From Ignavibacteriales bacterium (lineage in GTDB: Bacteria > Bacteroidota > Ignavibacteria > Ignavibacteriales > Melioribacteraceae): a DNA stretch of 20,428 nucleotides. This document shows, piece by piece, positions 1 to 7,948 of this stretch. Below the pieces are notes generated by a model that was not told the DNA's origin, did not search any database, and saw nothing but the letters and a program-made list of their open reading frames with translations. A program made the position numbers and the translations under genes. Position 1 is the first letter of the stretch, and every line of letters begins with the position of its first letter. The DNA lies in the NCBI GenBank assembly GCA_016929735.1, contig JAFGID010000095.1, forward strand, positions 1 to 20,428, read 5' to 3'.

Positions 1-2634
1 ACCTGATGATGTACTTGTTTTTGTCGTTGTTTTTGTATTACTGCTTTTTTGTCCTGGATATATTAGTAATTTTTGACCGACAGTAATCTTTGTTCCCGAT
101 AGATTATTCCAGTTTTGGATATTGTCAACAGAACAACCATATTTTGTTGCAATCTCACTTAAAGTTTCACTCTTCTTAACAATATGATTTACCTCTGATG
201 TTTTCTTTGTTTCGACCAAGTTGTTTGATTTTGTTTCATTTGATTTATCTTTTGAAATCACCTCATTAGAATTGACATCACTATAAATTTTCAGATTCTT
301 ACCAGCAACAATTTTATTGTCTTTAAGACTATTCCATGATTTTATCTCATCAACTTTGACTTTGAATTTATTAGCAATATCATAAAGATTATCACCCGGT
401 TGAATGGTATAATTGAATTCATTGCTCCCCTTCTTTGTTGTGTTACTTCCATAAGATTGGGGATTCTCTTTGCCTGTTAATTTTAATTTCTGACCAACAA
501 CAATTTTATCACTAGTCAAGTTATTCCATTCTTTTATTTGTTTAACAGAAACACCAAACTTAACTGCAATAGTACTTAAATTATCCCTTTTCCTAACAAT
601 GTAAGAAGTCTGATTTTTTATTTCAGTTGTTTTTTTATTGTTATCAACAGTAACATAATCATAATTTTTATCACCACCTACCAAAATTTTTAAGGATTTA
701 CCAGCAATAATTCTATCAGATTTCAAATTATTCCATTTCTTAACCTGACTAACCGACACCCCGTATTTATTTGCTATAGTACTTAAGAACTCCCCTTTTT
801 TAATTTTGTGTTTTATCCATTTACCTTCGGGATAAAGAATTCCATCTTTTTGCTCTTGTGAAAGTTCGTTTAATGAAGCATAATAATCCTTTTGCTCTTC
901 TGGTACATAAAGAGTCAACTCCTGACCTACATATACATTTTTTGTATAAGCAATATTATTCCAGTTACGAACATCCGATGCTCTGCAACTAAAAAGATTA
1001 GCTATTCCTGCAATATTATCATTCTTCTTAACAGTATATTGAATTGCAACTTTTCCTTCAGGTATAATTATCTCAATTGTATCATTCATTTTTTGAGAAT
1101 ACAATGAATAGTAATCCGTATCCTCTCCATCTGTATTTACAACTAACTGATATGGAGTTTCTCCATTATCTTTATAAATACTTTCATCGTCAGCATATGA
1201 GATGTCAGTATTAAAGTTCACATCACCTTCAGTAAAATCTGAAATTGGTATTTTTAATTGAACTCCAGAATAAAGTTTTGTCTTAACAGTTACATTATTA
1301 AACTTAGCTAATTGCACGGTACTAATATTATATTTATTGGCGACCTTAGTAAGTGTTTCTCCTTTTTTAACATTATGAACAATATAAGTTAATTTTGCAT
1401 CCTCTGGTACGTTAGTCAAATTAGAGGCAAACATATCGTAAGACACTGTCGGTATCTTTAATGGATAACCACCATAATAATCCTTTGGTGTGCAATATTG
1501 TGTTAATTCAGGATTCATATCCTGAAGAATATCAAATGTAACACCTGCACATTTGGATAGTACATTCAAATCTATTGATTCATTAACTCGATAAACTGTA
1601 TAATCGTAGGGTTTTTCATAATCAATATTTGTAAAACCGTATTTTTCAGGTTGGCTTGCAATAAGAGTAACAGCAATATATTGAGGAACATAATTTTGTG
1701 TTTCTTTTGGAAGGTGTTTTCTTATAGCCCAGAAATCTGAAGAACCAGCTTTTTTAATTGCTTTACGGACCCGACCTTCACCACAGTTGTATGCTGCCAA
1801 TGCCAGATACCAGTCACCTAGTGAATAATATAAATCTCTTAGGTGTCTTGCTGCTGCATAGGTTGATTTTTCCGGATCTCGTCTTTCGTCAATATGGAAA
1901 CCGACTTTCAAATCATATAAAGAACCTGTTGCTTCAATAAACTGCCACAACCCAACAGCTTTTGCCCAAGAACGTGCAGTCGGATTCAAGGCACTTTCCA
2001 TCATACTAAGGAAAATTAATTGTTGCGGGACTTCCTCTTCTGCAAAAATCTTAGCCATCATTGGAAAATACTTACCGGATCTGCTCAACCATTTAGCCAT
2101 CGTAGAACGTTTTTTACCCGTAAAATATTCTATATATTGTTCAACATATTGGTTAACATCCAACTTGAAATCACCAACATATATAGTCGAAGTTTTAATT
2201 TCCTCTTCAGTCTCTTCTATTTCAGGCATATGTTTACTTAACCATTTTTCAAATGCCGTACTCGAAGCATTTTCAGGTAATTCTTCAAGGTTATCAATAA
2301 ATGTCTGATAATCTTCGACTATAGAAATTTCCAATTCAGAATATGCTTCATTCTCCTCAATTCCTCTGAAATAGCTTAAATTATTTATTATTGTTAAAGC
2401 TGACTCGTAATAATTTAATGCTTCTGCGTTATCTCCAGCATTCTGTCGAGATAAAGCAGACATATAATTTTGTCTTGCATCTTCCAATAATTCATTAATA
2501 ACAATACCAATTTCAACGCTCGATAATGAATCTGATTGATTTGAATTATCATTTTTTGATATTTTATCGGACGGAGAACAGGAGATAAAAATAATAACAA
2601 TTAGAAATGACAAGAATAGGATTGATTTTTTCAC
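1..2634 (-). CDS. mltD: MltD-like lytic transglycosylase lipoprotein with multiple LysM modules (3' end beyond window)
   Basis: Partial gene: 878 codons are present and the C-terminus lies beyond the left edge. The start is a GTG at 2634 with a GGAGG site at 2639-2643, four bases upstream. Residues 1-19 form a lipoprotein signal ending FISC, so Cys19 is probably lipidated. A helical region (about 30-180) leads into a goose-type SLT domain with the catalytic Glu213 in MMESALNPTARSWAKAVGLW and the later motif AAYNCGEGRVRKA around Asn283. A degenerate LysM-like segment (about residues 350-400) follows, then six clear LysM modules at about 1386-1250, 1045-905, 825-675, 606-472, 415-285 and 187-50. 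Family knowledge: MltD cleaves the MurNAc-GlcNAc bond of peptidoglycan, and LysM binds the glycan. E. coli MltD has two LysM modules, so this protein is long. The visible end is a Thr/Lys/Ser-rich linker, so more may follow. Family assignment is firm; the exact physiological role is inferred. Confidence 0.93.
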   Translation of the reverse strand, partial: MKKSILFLSFLIVIIFISCSPSDKISKNDNSNQSDSLSSVEIGIVINELLEDARQNYMSALSRQNAGDNAEALNYYESALTIINNLSYFRGIEENEAYSELEISIVEDYQTFIDNLEELPENASSTAFEKWLSKHMPEIEETEEEIKTSTIYVGDFKLDVNQYVEQYIEYFTGKKRSTMAKWLSRSGKYFPMMAKIFAEEEVPQQLIFLSMMESALNPTARSWAKAVGLWQFIEATGSLYDLKVGFHIDERRDPEKSTYAAARHLRDLYYSLGDWYLALAAYNCGEGRVRKAIKKAGSSDFWAIRKHLPKETQNYVPQYIAVTLIASQPEKYGFTNIDYEKPYDYTVYRVNESIDLNVLSKCAGVTFDILQDMNPELTQYCTPKDYYGGYPLKIPTVSYDMFASNLTNVPEDAKLTYIVHNVKKGETLTKVANKYNISTVQLAKFNNVTVKTKLYSGVQLKIPISDFTEGDVNFNTDISYADDESIYKDNGETPYQLVVNTDGEDTDYYSLYSQKMNDTIEIIIPEGKVAIQYTVKKNDNIAGIANLFSCRASDVRNWNNIAYTKNVYVGQELTLYVPEEQKDYYASLNELSQEQKDGILYPEGKWIKHKIKKGEFLSTIANKYGVSVSQVKKWNNLKSDRIIAGKSLKILVGGDKNYDYVTVDNNKKTTEIKNQTSYIVRKRDNLSTIAVKFGVSVKQIKEWNNLTSDKIVVGQKLKLTGKENPQSYGSNTTKKGSNEFNYTIQPGDNLYDIANKFKVKVDEIKSWNSLKDNKIVAGKNLKIYSDVNSNEVISKDKSNETKSNNLVETKKTSEVNHIVKKSETLSEIATKYGCSVDNIQNWNNLSGTKITVGQKLLIYPGQKSSNTKTTTKTSTSSG

Positions 2635-2638
2635 AATT

Positions 2639-2643
2639 CCTCC
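2639..2643 (-). promoter_or_regulatory. Ribosome binding site deciding the mltD GTG start
   Basis: The minus strand reads GGAGG followed by AATT and then GTG. This strong site supports the GTG at 2634 as the start and places the lipoprotein signal at the extreme N-terminus. Confidence 0.75.
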
Positions 2644-2665
2644 AAGAAAATTTATATTCAATTAC

Positions 2666-2694
2666 AATTTAACATCTTAGTTAATTATTGTCAA
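2666..2694 (-). promoter_or_regulatory. Sigma70-like promoter upstream of mltD
   Basis: The minus strand has a perfect TTGACA at 2694-2689, a 17-base spacer, and TAAATT (4 of 6 matches to TATAAT) at 2671-2666. Transcription would start near 2659, about 25 bases before the GTG start and just upstream of the GGAGG site. Spacing and position are what a housekeeping promoter should show. It is a sequence match only, and chance matches are more likely in AT-rich DNA. Confidence 0.5.
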
Positions 2695-2998
2695 GTGTTT
2701 TCTCAAATAATCTTTACATCTTATTATATTTCAACAAATTGAGATATAAACATATTGATTTAAAAATTACATTTTTATCAGTTTAAATAAACTTTTATTA
2801 TGTTTTTTTATACGTACATCTTTTTTCTAAAAACTTATTGTCCAATTATTCGACATACGAAAATTAGATATTAGATACGAAAACGAAATTAAATATACTA
2901 TTAAATATAAGTTTAAATTTAAACTATTTGATATTAAAATGATTATTTCAATTTTTTCGTGGTGCAAATATAATAATATAATTTTATTTCAAAAAAAA

Positions 2999-3574
2999 TT
3001 AACTTGCTATCCTTTCCATTCTTTTCTTTTGAAAAAATTTATCTAATTGCTTAACACCATATGCAAATAAAAGTCCAATAGCAGCACCTATCAAAGCTCC
3101 ACCCAAAACATCAGATGGATAGTGAACGCCAACATATACCCTTGACAATGCCATGAGTGTTGCTCCACCAATTAAAATCCACTTTAATTTCGGAAATATT
3201 TTATAAAAGAAAAATGCTGCTGCAAAATTATTTACCGCATGGGAAGAAGGGAAGGAAAAAGCACTAGGGCAACCAACACTTTCAAAAATATTTGCACTGA
3301 TAACCTGACATGGCCTAACTCTTTCAACTAATCCTTTTATTACTGAACTACTTAACTGATCAGTTACCGTAATTAAAATAAGTGACCCGATTACTGCAAT
3401 TTTACCAATTCTCCCCCCTTTGAAAAAACAAATCAGTAGTAAGATTAAATATGCAATATACCAATGTTTTACTTCTGTAATAAACGGAAATAATTTATCA
3501 AAGACAGAATTTGAGATAGTTTGATTAAAGAAATTAAAGACAGCAACATCAATTGAATATAAAAAGTCAATCAT
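2999..3574 (-). CDS. PAP2-family membrane phosphatase
   Basis: A 191-residue multi-pass membrane protein with all three PAP2 phosphatase signatures: K80-x6-R87-P88, then P109-S110-S111-H112, then S144-R145-x5-H151-x3-D155. In this family one histidine becomes the phospho-intermediate and the other acts in acid/base catalysis. Hydrophobic segments lie near 39-51, 57-75, 113-125, 132-143 and 156-174. Bacterial members dephosphorylate lipid phosphates such as undecaprenyl pyrophosphate, phosphatidylglycerophosphate or lipid A 1-phosphate. Lying 26 bases after a DUF3108 gene and close to a GT9 gene, a role in envelope lipid or LPS metabolism is likely, but the sequence does not fix the substrate. 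It is the last gene of the twelve-gene minus-strand run. Confidence 0.88.
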   Translation of the reverse strand: MIDFLYSIDVAVFNFFNQTISNSVFDKLFPFITEVKHWYIAYLILLLICFFKGGRIGKIAVIGSLILITVTDQLSSSVIKGLVERVRPCQVISANIFESVGCPSAFSFPSSHAVNNFAAAFFFYKIFPKLKWILIGGATLMALSRVYVGVHYPSDVLGGALIGAAIGLLFAYGVKQLDKFFQKKRMERIAS

Positions 3575-3600
3575 AAAAATTTTCTATTTTATTTTTAAAT

Positions 3601-4389
3601 TTATTTTTTTGATTTTAATGCACCTGTTAATCCTTCATAATTTGTTAACTCAGCATCTATAGAACCAATTAATATTTCAGCTTTTACTTTTACAGGTATT
3701 TTTTGAATATCATTTGTTAACCAAATAAGTAATCTTCCATCGCTTTTATACAACCCTCCTTCAGAAATCAGTGGTTCAACAATTAAACATTCAAATTTTC
3801 CAGCAACGACTGAAATGGTTTCTTTACCCCAATATACTACGTGCAGAGGATATACTTTATCTTTATAAAAATTTTCCAAATAAAATTTATCACCTTTTTT
3901 CATATTAGAAAAATCATAAGTACGAACAAGATAAAAAGCCGAGACAATATCATTTACATAAAGAGGAATATCGTACGTTCCTTCAGAAGTTTTTGCTTTT
4001 CCAATTCTTTGGTCAAAAAATGCAGAGAAATCACGGGAGTAACCCCCCTCGCGTATATGCTGCTCGAACCGCCACGGAAATAATCCTTCAACATCAATGT
4101 AAGTTTCATATCTATCTCGAACACGATAGAACAAATCAAATGCTGATGTTGTATTCACTGTAAAAAGCACGTGATAAGTATCACGAACAGAAATTTTTTT
4201 TATTTTTGACACGTGGAAAACTGCTACACCAGCTGTAATAAATCCATAATTAACATCAAAAGTTAGTTTCTCACCAAGCTTAAAGGAATTATTCTCTATT
4301 TTTCGAAATTCAAAATCCTGAGATAAAATAGGAGTTATAATAATAACAAAAAAAATGAATTGTTTAATAATTAAAGATAATCTAAACAT
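3601..4389 (-). CDS. DUF3108-domain secreted protein
   Basis: 262 residues. An N-terminal signal peptide (about 1-23, hydrophobic core FIFFVIIITPIL, likely cleaved near LSQ) sends it to the periplasm or outer membrane. The mature part looks beta-rich and resembles the DUF3108 family: an early GEKLTFDVNYGFITAG segment, then a TSAFDLFYRVRDRYETYID region, and a late GRLLIWLTND strand before PVKVKAEI. The family has no established biochemical function and is often found among envelope genes. There is no lipobox. It begins 6 bases after the GT9 gene ends and is followed 26 bases later by the PAP2 phosphatase, so the three are almost certainly co-transcribed. A structural or carrier role at the outer membrane is possible but unproven. 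Confidence 0.8.
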   Translation of the reverse strand: MFRLSLIIKQFIFFVIIITPILSQDFEFRKIENNSFKLGEKLTFDVNYGFITAGVAVFHVSKIKKISVRDTYHVLFTVNTTSAFDLFYRVRDRYETYIDVEGLFPWRFEQHIREGGYSRDFSAFFDQRIGKAKTSEGTYDIPLYVNDIVSAFYLVRTYDFSNMKKGDKFYLENFYKDKVYPLHVVYWGKETISVVAGKFECLIVEPLISEGGLYKSDGRLLIWLTNDIQKIPVKVKAEILIGSIDAELTNYEGLTGALKSKK

Positions 4390-4395
4390 AACATT

Positions 4396-5412
4396 CTATA
4401 ATAAATTTTTGATTTTTTCATACAATGGGCCCATTTCTATTGTTTCCATACATTTAAGTTTTTCGCATTGCTTCCTTGTACAATTTGAACAATTTATTGG
4501 TGGAACAACTATTATTTTTTTTTCAGTATATGGTCCCCATCTGTTCGCTGAGCAGGCTTTTATCTTTGGGTAGAATCCCACAACATTTTTTTTCATAGCC
4601 GCTGCAATATGTATAGGACCTGTTGAATTAGTTATTAATATCTTACTTTTATTAATTAATGCAATTAACTCTTTTAAATTAAACAATCCTGCGGAATTAA
4701 TCACCTTATTATTTAATACTAAACTACTACACAGTTCTTTTTCTTTTTCGTTACCCGTTAATACTATTGCGAGGTCCGATTTTGATGAAATCAATTTTAT
4801 TAATTCTGTAAATTTTCTTAGTGGTAAATCAATCGCACTACCACCACTCCCTGGATGGACGATAATAAACTCTTCCTTTATTTTATTCTTAACAAGATAT
4901 TTTTCGACTGACTTATTTGCTACTTCATCTATTTGAATATCGAAAGAAACATTTTCAAAGTTTGATTTGAAATTAATATTTATCTCTGTTAAAAGTTTTA
5001 TATTAAATTCTAGCTCATGTTTTTCTCCATATTTTCTATGTTCAAACACTTTTTTAGTAAATAAAAATGAATACCACCTATATCCGCTACCAATTCTATG
5101 CTTAATTTTAGAAAATAATAAAATTAGAGCCATTTTCAAAGTTGGATTAACAACAATACAACAATCGAAATTTCCTTTTTTTATTTGTGTTACGTTATCT
5201 TTTATAATAATTTTTCCATTTTTTTCTTTTACTACTAAAATGCTATCAATATAAGGATGATTATATAAAATATCTTTTGTGTATTCTTTTACAAGGAAAG
5301 TTACTTTGCAATCGGGATAATTTTGTTTAATTATTTTCGCAAGAGGTAGAGATAAAACAACATCACCGATTCTATCTGTTCTCACTAATAATATGTTTTT
5401 TATTTTATTCAT
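4396..5412 (-). CDS. Glycosyltransferase family 9 (ADP-heptose:LPS heptosyltransferase-like)
   Basis: 338 residues with the GT9/GT-B layout. The N-terminal Rossmann half opens with NILLVRTDRIGDVVLSLPLA, where Asp13 matches the catalytic base of WaaC-type heptosyltransferases. The C-terminal nucleotide-sugar half starts at about 182 (FIIVHPGSGG) and has the donor-binding run ITNSTGPIHIAAA (260-272). Characterised members transfer heptose from ADP-heptose to inner-core LPS in the cytoplasm; others use different donors, so WaaC, WaaF or WaaQ cannot be distinguished here. A cysteine cluster (C308, C311, C316, C321) lies near the C-terminus, as in many GT9 proteins. The ATG overlaps the TGA of the upstream DNA glycosylase gene by four bases (ATGA), implying coupled translation. 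Confidence 0.9.
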   Translation of the reverse strand: MNKIKNILLVRTDRIGDVVLSLPLAKIIKQNYPDCKVTFLVKEYTKDILYNHPYIDSILVVKEKNGKIIIKDNVTQIKKGNFDCCIVVNPTLKMALILLFSKIKHRIGSGYRWYSFLFTKKVFEHRKYGEKHELEFNIKLLTEININFKSNFENVSFDIQIDEVANKSVEKYLVKNKIKEEFIIVHPGSGGSAIDLPLRKFTELIKLISSKSDLAIVLTGNEKEKELCSSLVLNNKVINSAGLFNLKELIALINKSKILITNSTGPIHIAAAMKKNVVGFYPKIKACSANRWGPYTEKKIIVVPPINCSNCTRKQCEKLKCMETIEMGPLYEKIKNLL

Positions 5413-6020
5413 TTTTTTGAAACATAGGGATTATGCTTAATATAAAACCGCCAAGGCAAATCCACTGATTTTTTTATCCCTATCCGAGTTGACTGACAAA
5501 CCGAAATATTTTCATTCTTAACGTTTGCAATAAAAATATTATCTTCTGTTAAGTCAATCCCATTATCTTTCCTATTAATATCCAATGCTTGACATATTTT
5601 TCCCGGTCCGTTCGTGAGTCCTATTTTATCTTTTTCAGAAATTACTTTTCTTTTATATCGATTCATTGCTAAAACATCCCAACCGATAATTGGTTCTAAT
5701 GCTCTCAATAAAACAGCTGCACCTGTTCCTTCTTCCCCAGTAACAACATTAGCACAAAAATGAATGCCATATGTAAAATATACATATAAAAAACCAGCTC
5801 GTCCAAACATAACTTTATTTCTATTTGTCATTCCTTTGAATGAATGAGAAGCTTCATCATCAATCCCATCATAAGCTTCGACCTCTACAATCTTGCATAC
5901 TATTTGATTCTCTTTATCAATTTTTACTAATAACTTGCCTAGAATATTTTTTGCAATAGTCAACACATCTTTCTTGTAAAATTCTCTTGGTAATTTATTT
6001 TTAAGATATGTTTTAATCAT
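5409..6020 (-). CDS. DNA-3-methyladenine glycosylase (AAG/MPG family)
   Basis: 203 residues, the usual size for bacterial AAG proteins. The active-site region VEVEAYDG carries Glu48 and Tyr50, which align with human AAG Glu125 (water activation) and Tyr127 (base stacking). His59 (DEASHS) and Arg106 (VLLRALEP) correspond to His136 and Arg182. The late GLTNGPGKICQAL motif is also typical. The enzyme removes alkylated or deaminated purines such as 3-methyladenine and hypoxanthine to start base excision repair. All key residues are present. It sits among envelope genes: 12 bases after the small TPR gene and overlapping the GT9 gene by four bases, so it is probably an operon passenger with constitutive expression rather than alkylation-induced. 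Confidence 0.93.
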   Translation of the reverse strand: MIKTYLKNKLPREFYKKDVLTIAKNILGKLLVKIDKENQIVCKIVEVEAYDGIDDEASHSFKGMTNRNKVMFGRAGFLYVYFTYGIHFCANVVTGEEGTGAAVLLRALEPIIGWDVLAMNRYKRKVISEKDKIGLTNGPGKICQALDINRKDNGIDLTEDNIFIANVKNENISVCQSTRIGIKKSVDLPWRFYIKHNPYVSKK

Positions 6021-6032
6021 TTGAAAGATTAA

Positions 6033-6422
6033 TTATACTTGATTTAGGTATCTTTTAAGTAGGTTTAGTTTTTTATTTAATTCGCGAGCTTTTTCAGGTT
6101 TTTCTTTTATTAGTGATTCGTAAATTTTTATGGCATGTTCATAATTGCCTTGCTCAATATAAATATCGGCTAATGTTTCAGAATATATTTCATCTGATTG
6201 CTGCATATATTTCTTGTATGATTCATCTGATTTTTCTTTAACGATATCATTAAAAATAATTGTTAAGTCTTCCTTCGGTTTGTAAATTAATGAGCTACCT
6301 TCACCTTCTGTTAGCAAAGGAAAAGATTTATTTTGAATTAATGATCTTTCAAATTCCTCATCAATAAATTTTATTCTTCTACTTTTTATCATTTTCCAAA
6401 TAAAAAATAAGTGGTTTAGCAT
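6033..6422 (-). CDS. Small TPR-containing hypothetical protein
   Basis: 129 residues with no signal peptide. Residues about 82-115 (LADIYIEQGNYEHAIKIYES) match a tetratricopeptide repeat of the PEKA type, and the flanking helix may add a second degenerate repeat. The N-terminal half is charged, with a short hydrophobic start (MLNHLFFIWKM) that is probably not a true membrane anchor. TPRs mediate protein contacts; the partner is unknown. It follows the GT2 gene by 41 bases and precedes the DNA glycosylase by 12. The start is uncertain: the ATG at 6422 has no clear Shine-Dalgarno site, and an in-frame ATG at 6392 would give 119 residues. I do not recognise a specific family beyond the TPR. Confidence 0.7.
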   Translation of the reverse strand: MLNHLFFIWKMIKSRRIKFIDEEFERSLIQNKSFPLLTEGEGSSLIYKPKEDLTIIFNDIVKEKSDESYKKYMQQSDEIYSETLADIYIEQGNYEHAIKIYESLIKEKPEKARELNKKLNLLKRYLNQV

Positions 6423-6463
6423 AAATTGCTTGGACCACTTAAAGTAAAAATAATAAGAACTAA

Positions 6464-7930
6464 TTAAACTATTTTTTTCAAAGTCGAACGTTTTAGCGAT
6501 AGTACCGCAATTAATGAAAAGCCCAAGAAAAACATTAAATGGAAAGGTATTGCTGCGACCTCAAGAAAATAAATTGAAGCAACAACACCAATCAAACAAT
6601 AAAAAGCTAACATTAATTCAATAATCGCAGATTTATCAACTTTGGTATTTTTAAAATATTTATTTTTTGTGAAAGAATCACCTTTCTTCATAACTTTATA
6701 TTTGGGTGTCCTAATAAAAGCACTTTTCCTGTTTAGTAATCCTTCAATAACTGCACGGGTATTATTCAAAGCCATACCCATACTACCAGCCATAAAAAGT
6801 GGGAAATAAACTATTTTTTTTCTCCAGTCAGTATGAACATCTTTTTGTGCATAAAAGTAAAATAAAAATGAACTAACAAATGCTAACACAAAAATTGCCA
6901 TTAAATTAAATATATTTCCCCATGGACCACTATTTTTAATAAAGATAAGTGGAACGTTTAGAATACCTGCCATCAAAATAAAAGGAAATACAAAATTGTT
7001 TGTCAGATTAAACGTGCCTTGCAGTTTTATCCTCAATGATACTTTAGATTTCCAAACAAGGGGCAAAGTTTTTTTCATCGTCTCAATAGCTCCTTTTGTC
7101 CATCTAAATTGCTGTGCCTTTAATGCGTTCATTTCTAAAGGTAATTCTGCTGGAGTTGTGAAATCACGAAGATAGATGAATTTCCAACCTTTCAATTGAG
7201 CACGATAACTTAAATCCAAATCTTCGGTTAAAGTATCTGTGTGCCAATTTCCAGCATCTTCGATACATTCCTTCCTCCATACACCGGCGGTTCCATTGAA
7301 TTGGATAAAAAATCCTGCCTTGTTCCTTACGCTTTGTTCTATTACAAAATGCCCATTTAAAGCAAGAGCTTGAACTTTTGTAAGCATTGAATAATCTTCA
7401 TTTAAATGTTCCCATCTAGATTGCACCATACCAACTTTAGGAGAAGAAAAATACCTTAAAGTTTGCTTTAAGAAATCGGGTTTTGGCATGAAATCCGCAT
7501 CGAAAATAGCAACGAATTTTCCTTTTGCAGTTTTTAATCCTTCCTTCAATGCACCTGCTTTGAAACCAACTCTATTATCTCTTCTTATATGTTGAATATC
7601 AAAGCCCAACGCTTGTTTTTCTTTAACTACTTTTTCAACTATATTAACAGTTTCGTCAGTTGAATCGTCGAGTACTTGAATTTCAATTTTGTCTTTTGGA
7701 TAGTCAATACTACAAATTGAATTAATCAATCGTCGAACAACGTATAATTCATTATACAATGGTAGCTGAATAGTAACGATATCTGCGCAATCAACATCGT
7801 CTAGTGGTTTAGGTACGTTACGAGCATATTTATTATGATAGAACAACATAATAAAACCATGACTGGAAAAAAGTAAAAGGATCAAGAGAGAAAAGAAATA
7901 GACAAAAAGAATAATTTCATCTAAAGACAT
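6464..7930 (-). CDS. Membrane glycosyltransferase family 2, cellulose-synthase-like
   Basis: 488 residues. An N-terminal membrane helix (about 6-30) precedes a cytoplasmic GT2 domain carrying every processive-synthase landmark: the nucleotide-binding VLDDSTDET (Asp88, Asp89), FDAD (Asp144, Asp146) for metal and UDP, TED (235-237) with the likely catalytic aspartate, and QQFRW (273-277), the Q-x-x-R-W acceptor motif. Several C-terminal membrane segments (about 306-330, 338-362, 373-392, 430-480) would form the translocation part. Relatives make beta-linked polysaccharides such as cellulose or mannans, or transfer single sugars to lipid or protein. No PilZ domain or partner subunit is visible, so product and regulation are open. 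It lies 18 bases after lptE, placing it in the envelope operon. Confidence 0.88.
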   Translation of the reverse strand: MSLDEIILFVYFFSLLILLLFSSHGFIMLFYHNKYARNVPKPLDDVDCADIVTIQLPLYNELYVVRRLINSICSIDYPKDKIEIQVLDDSTDETVNIVEKVVKEKQALGFDIQHIRRDNRVGFKAGALKEGLKTAKGKFVAIFDADFMPKPDFLKQTLRYFSSPKVGMVQSRWEHLNEDYSMLTKVQALALNGHFVIEQSVRNKAGFFIQFNGTAGVWRKECIEDAGNWHTDTLTEDLDLSYRAQLKGWKFIYLRDFTTPAELPLEMNALKAQQFRWTKGAIETMKKTLPLVWKSKVSLRIKLQGTFNLTNNFVFPFILMAGILNVPLIFIKNSGPWGNIFNLMAIFVLAFVSSFLFYFYAQKDVHTDWRKKIVYFPLFMAGSMGMALNNTRAVIEGLLNRKSAFIRTPKYKVMKKGDSFTKNKYFKNTKVDKSAIIELMLAFYCLIGVVASIYFLEVAAIPFHLMFFLGFSLIAVLSLKRSTLKKIV

Positions 7931-7948
7931 ATATTAACCTATTTTTAT

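Larger units (their letters stand above)
2635..2998. other. 364-base AT-rich intergenic region between the PAP2 gene and mltD
   Basis: No open reading frame of useful length is visible on either strand. Besides the sigma70-like promoter at 2666-2694 it holds a perfect 16-base palindrome AGTTTAAATTTAAACT at 2910-2925 and a 9-base direct repeat ATACGAAAA at 2855-2863 and 2875-2883. It also holds a possible Bacteroidota-style promoter on the minus strand: TTTG at 2993-2990, 17 bases, then TATATTTG at 2972-2965. No G+C-rich hairpin with a T tract is visible, so I cannot point to a terminator for the upstream operon. Confidence 0.6.

Noticed and set aside
892..1107. Plus-strand open frames opposite mltD (also 1758-1940 and 2020-2241)
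   Set aside because: They lie antisense to a long, well-supported LysM/SLT gene, have hydrophobic low-complexity translations and no ribosome sites.
2910..2925. Perfect 16-base palindrome AGTTTAAATTTAAACT
   Set aside because: It contains only two G/C pairs and sits in very AT-rich DNA where such palindromes arise often; no mobile element or attachment-site duplicate accompanies it.
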